From contig CANINJ010000044.1 in the NCBI GenBank assembly GCA_947468985.1, forward strand, positions 1 through 11,037: a stretch of DNA of 11,037 bases, in the 5' to 3' direction. Shown here piece by piece: positions 9,939 to 11,037 of this stretch (the stretch's first letter is position 1; each line of letters begins with the position of its first letter). A program made the translations under genes and the position numbers. Under the pieces are notes generated by a model. The model was not told where the DNA came from. It worked only from the letters and a program-made list of their open reading frames with translations, and did no database searches. Source of the stretch: Bacteroidota bacterium (GTDB lineage Bacteria > Bacteroidota > Bacteroidia > Flavobacteriales > Flavobacteriaceae).

Positions 9939-9982
9939 TTATACCAATTATCATAATAATTAATCCAAACGTTCTGGTATAA
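9939..9982 (+). repeat. 44-base segment bounded by an 8-base inverted repeat
   Basis: TTATACCA (9939-9946) and its exact reverse complement TGGTATAA (9975-9982) bound a 44-base AT-rich segment. Inside it lies a second perfect inverted repeat, AATTAT (9946-9951) and ATAATT (9956-9961), around CATA. The segment codes for nothing visible. It has the form of a very short palindromic repeat or a decayed miniature element, but no clear target-site duplication is seen. Confidence 0.45.
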
Positions 9983-10003
9983 TGCAGCGGTATATTTCAT
10001 TTA

Positions 10004-10022
10004 AGTCCATTTTTATTGGACT
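10004..10022 (+). promoter_or_regulatory. inverted repeat next to the -33 box, possible operator
   Basis: AGTCCA (10004-10009) and TGGACT (10017-10022) form a perfect 6-base inverted repeat around seven bases. If one A is bulged, the match extends to TTA/TAA outside the arms. It ends two bases before the TTTG box of the downstream promoter, a position suited to an operator. No known regulator site is recognised, so the role is a guess. Confidence 0.3.
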
Positions 10023-10024
10023 AA

Positions 10025-10057
10025 TTTGAAATAACAGGCGGTATTAGCTACCTTTGC
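10025..10057 (+). promoter_or_regulatory. Bacteroidota-type promoter for the flavoprotein gene
   Basis: TTTG at 10025-10028 (the -33 box) and TACCTTTGC at 10049-10057 (the -7 box, consensus TAnnTTTG) are 20 bases apart, the spacing known for the main sigma factor (SigABfr type) of Bacteroidota. Transcription should begin near 10062-10064, giving a leader of about 30 bases to the ATG at 10094. This is the only convincing promoter of this type that I see between genes in the window. Confidence 0.85.
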
Positions 10058-10093
10058 ACTTTATCAAAGTCAAGCACTTTGAAAAATTAAAAT

Positions 10094-11037
10094 ATGAATC
10101 AGAATTACGACCTAATTATTGTTGGTGGAGGTGCCGCAGGATTTTTCACGGCAATCAATATTGTTGAGAAAAATCCCAAGCTGAAAGTTGCCATTTTAGA
10201 ACGAGGAACCGAAGTACTCAATAAAGTGCGAATTTCTGGCGGAGGCCGATGCAACGTGACCCACGCCTGTTTTGAACCCAACGAATTAGTCAAATTTTAT
10301 CCTCGTGGCGAAAAAGAATTACGAGGGCCGTTTCATCAATTTTGCTCTGGCGACACCGTCGAATGGTTTGAAAAACACGGAGTCGAACTCAAAATTGAAG
10401 CCGACGGACGAATGTTTCCCGTTTCAAATTCTTCGCAAACCATAATTGACTGTTTTCAAGACGCCACAAAAAAATTGGGAATTTCCGTTTTAACGAATCA
10501 AAGCGTACAATCTATTTTCAAAAAAGATGCACTTTGGAAAGTCGAAACGCAATCGGAAACCTACATTACCGAGAAATTAATTTTGGCAACAGGCAGCAAT
10601 CCAAAAATCTGGGAAATGCTTCAAACCTTTGGCCACGCTATCGTTTCGCCCGTTCCTTCCTTATTCACATTCAATATTAAAGACACTCGAATAAAAGAAT
10701 TACCAGGTGTTGCAGCGCAAGTTTCTGTGAAAGTTAAAGACACAAAACTCGAAACTTCGGGCCCATTATTAATCACACATTGGGGAATGTCGGGACCTGC
10801 AATTCTAAAATTATCGGCTTGGGGAGCACGAATTTTGCACGACAAAAACTACCAATTTACCATTTTTGTGAATTGGCTGAACGATTTAGATGCCGAAAAT
10901 GTCGAAAAAACCCTCAAAGAATTAAAATTAGAACACGCAAAAAAAGCCGTTTCCAAGAAGTCGCCATTTGATTTAACCAACCGTTTATGGGAAAGTTTGG
11001 TGCTCGCATCGGGCATTGAATCGGAAACAAAATGGGC
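10094..11037 (+). CDS. NAD(P)/FAD-dependent oxidoreductase, HI0933/BaiN/YhiN family, 3'-partial
   Basis: A flavoprotein whose first 314 residues are in the window; the frame is open to the right edge, and the family is usually about 400 residues long, so roughly 90 are missing. The start MNQNYDLIIVGGGAAG gives the FAD-binding GxGxxG-type fold (G11-G16). RISGGGRCNVTH (46-57) is the hallmark of the HI0933-like family, followed by LATGS (A165-T166-G167) and HWGMSGPAIL (from H229). There is no signal peptide, so it is probably a cytoplasmic protein. The family is widespread; most members lack a proven reaction, and the Clostridium relative BaiN has been linked to bile-acid reduction, a role not implied here. 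It has its own promoter and is separated from the starch genes by a terminator. Its GC content looks higher than that of the starch genes. Confidence 0.92.
   Translation, partial: MNQNYDLIIVGGGAAGFFTAINIVEKNPKLKVAILERGTEVLNKVRISGGGRCNVTHACFEPNELVKFYPRGEKELRGPFHQFCSGDTVEWFEKHGVELKIEADGRMFPVSNSSQTIIDCFQDATKKLGISVLTNQSVQSIFKKDALWKVETQSETYITEKLILATGSNPKIWEMLQTFGHAIVSPVPSLFTFNIKDTRIKELPGVAAQVSVKVKDTKLETSGPLLITHWGMSGPAILKLSAWGARILHDKNYQFTIFVNWLNDLDAENVEKTLKELKLEHAKKAVSKKSPFDLTNRLWESLVLASGIESETKW

Noticed and set aside
10621..10845. Minus-strand open frames within the flavoprotein gene (also 10105-10293)
   Set aside because: Both are antisense to conserved FAD-family motifs and show no features of their own.
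10780..10971. 63-residue + strand open frame near the right end
   Set aside because: It is out of frame within the flavoprotein gene, which has continuous family motifs through the same bases.

Overview
The window reads as chromosomal DNA from a member of the Flavobacteriaceae, most likely Flavobacterium or a close relative. The evidence is a low GC content, A-rich gene starts (TAAAATG, AAGATG) with no Shine-Dalgarno sequence, a Bacteroidota-type promoter (TTTG, 20 bases, TAnnTTTGC), a Bacteroidota-style lipoprotein signal, and a gene set typical of a flavobacterial starch/maltose (sus/mal) locus. The genus is an inference from these traits.

Bases 2-9883 hold seven genes, all on the + strand and mostly tightly spaced: the C-terminal part of a sugar transporter of the MFS/GPH type (cut by the window edge), beta-phosphoglucomutase (pgmB), a GH65 maltose phosphorylase, a GH97 inverting alpha-glucosidase (SusB type), an exported GH13 cyclomaltodextrinase/neopullulanase-like enzyme, an exported alpha/beta-hydrolase esterase, and a GH13 alpha-amylase lipoprotein. 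Gaps are 1-21 bases, except 82 bases before the GH65 gene and 131 bases before the lipoprotein gene. A clear intrinsic terminator (9901-9936) closes the group. A canonical promoter then drives an unrelated gene, a flavoprotein of the HI0933/BaiN/YhiN family that runs off the 3' edge.

The genes form one pathway. The lipoprotein amylase cuts starch or large maltodextrins, perhaps at the cell surface. A SusC/SusD importer, expected outside this window, would bring oligosaccharides into the periplasm. There the GH13 CDase-like enzyme and GH97 shorten them to maltose and glucose. The MFS carrier moves sugar into the cytoplasm, where maltose phosphorylase and inorganic phosphate give glucose plus beta-glucose-1-phosphate, and PgmB turns the latter into glucose-6-phosphate without spending ATP on that glucosyl unit. 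The esterase is the only member without an obvious place in this scheme.

I do not see a wholly new system here. The points most worth checking are the esterase, the structured 131-base gap before the lipoprotein amylase (three copies of an octamer, then a hairpin that is terminator-shaped only on the minus strand), a long AT-rich inverted repeat between pgmB and the GH65 gene, and a cluster of small inverted repeats upstream of the flavoprotein gene.
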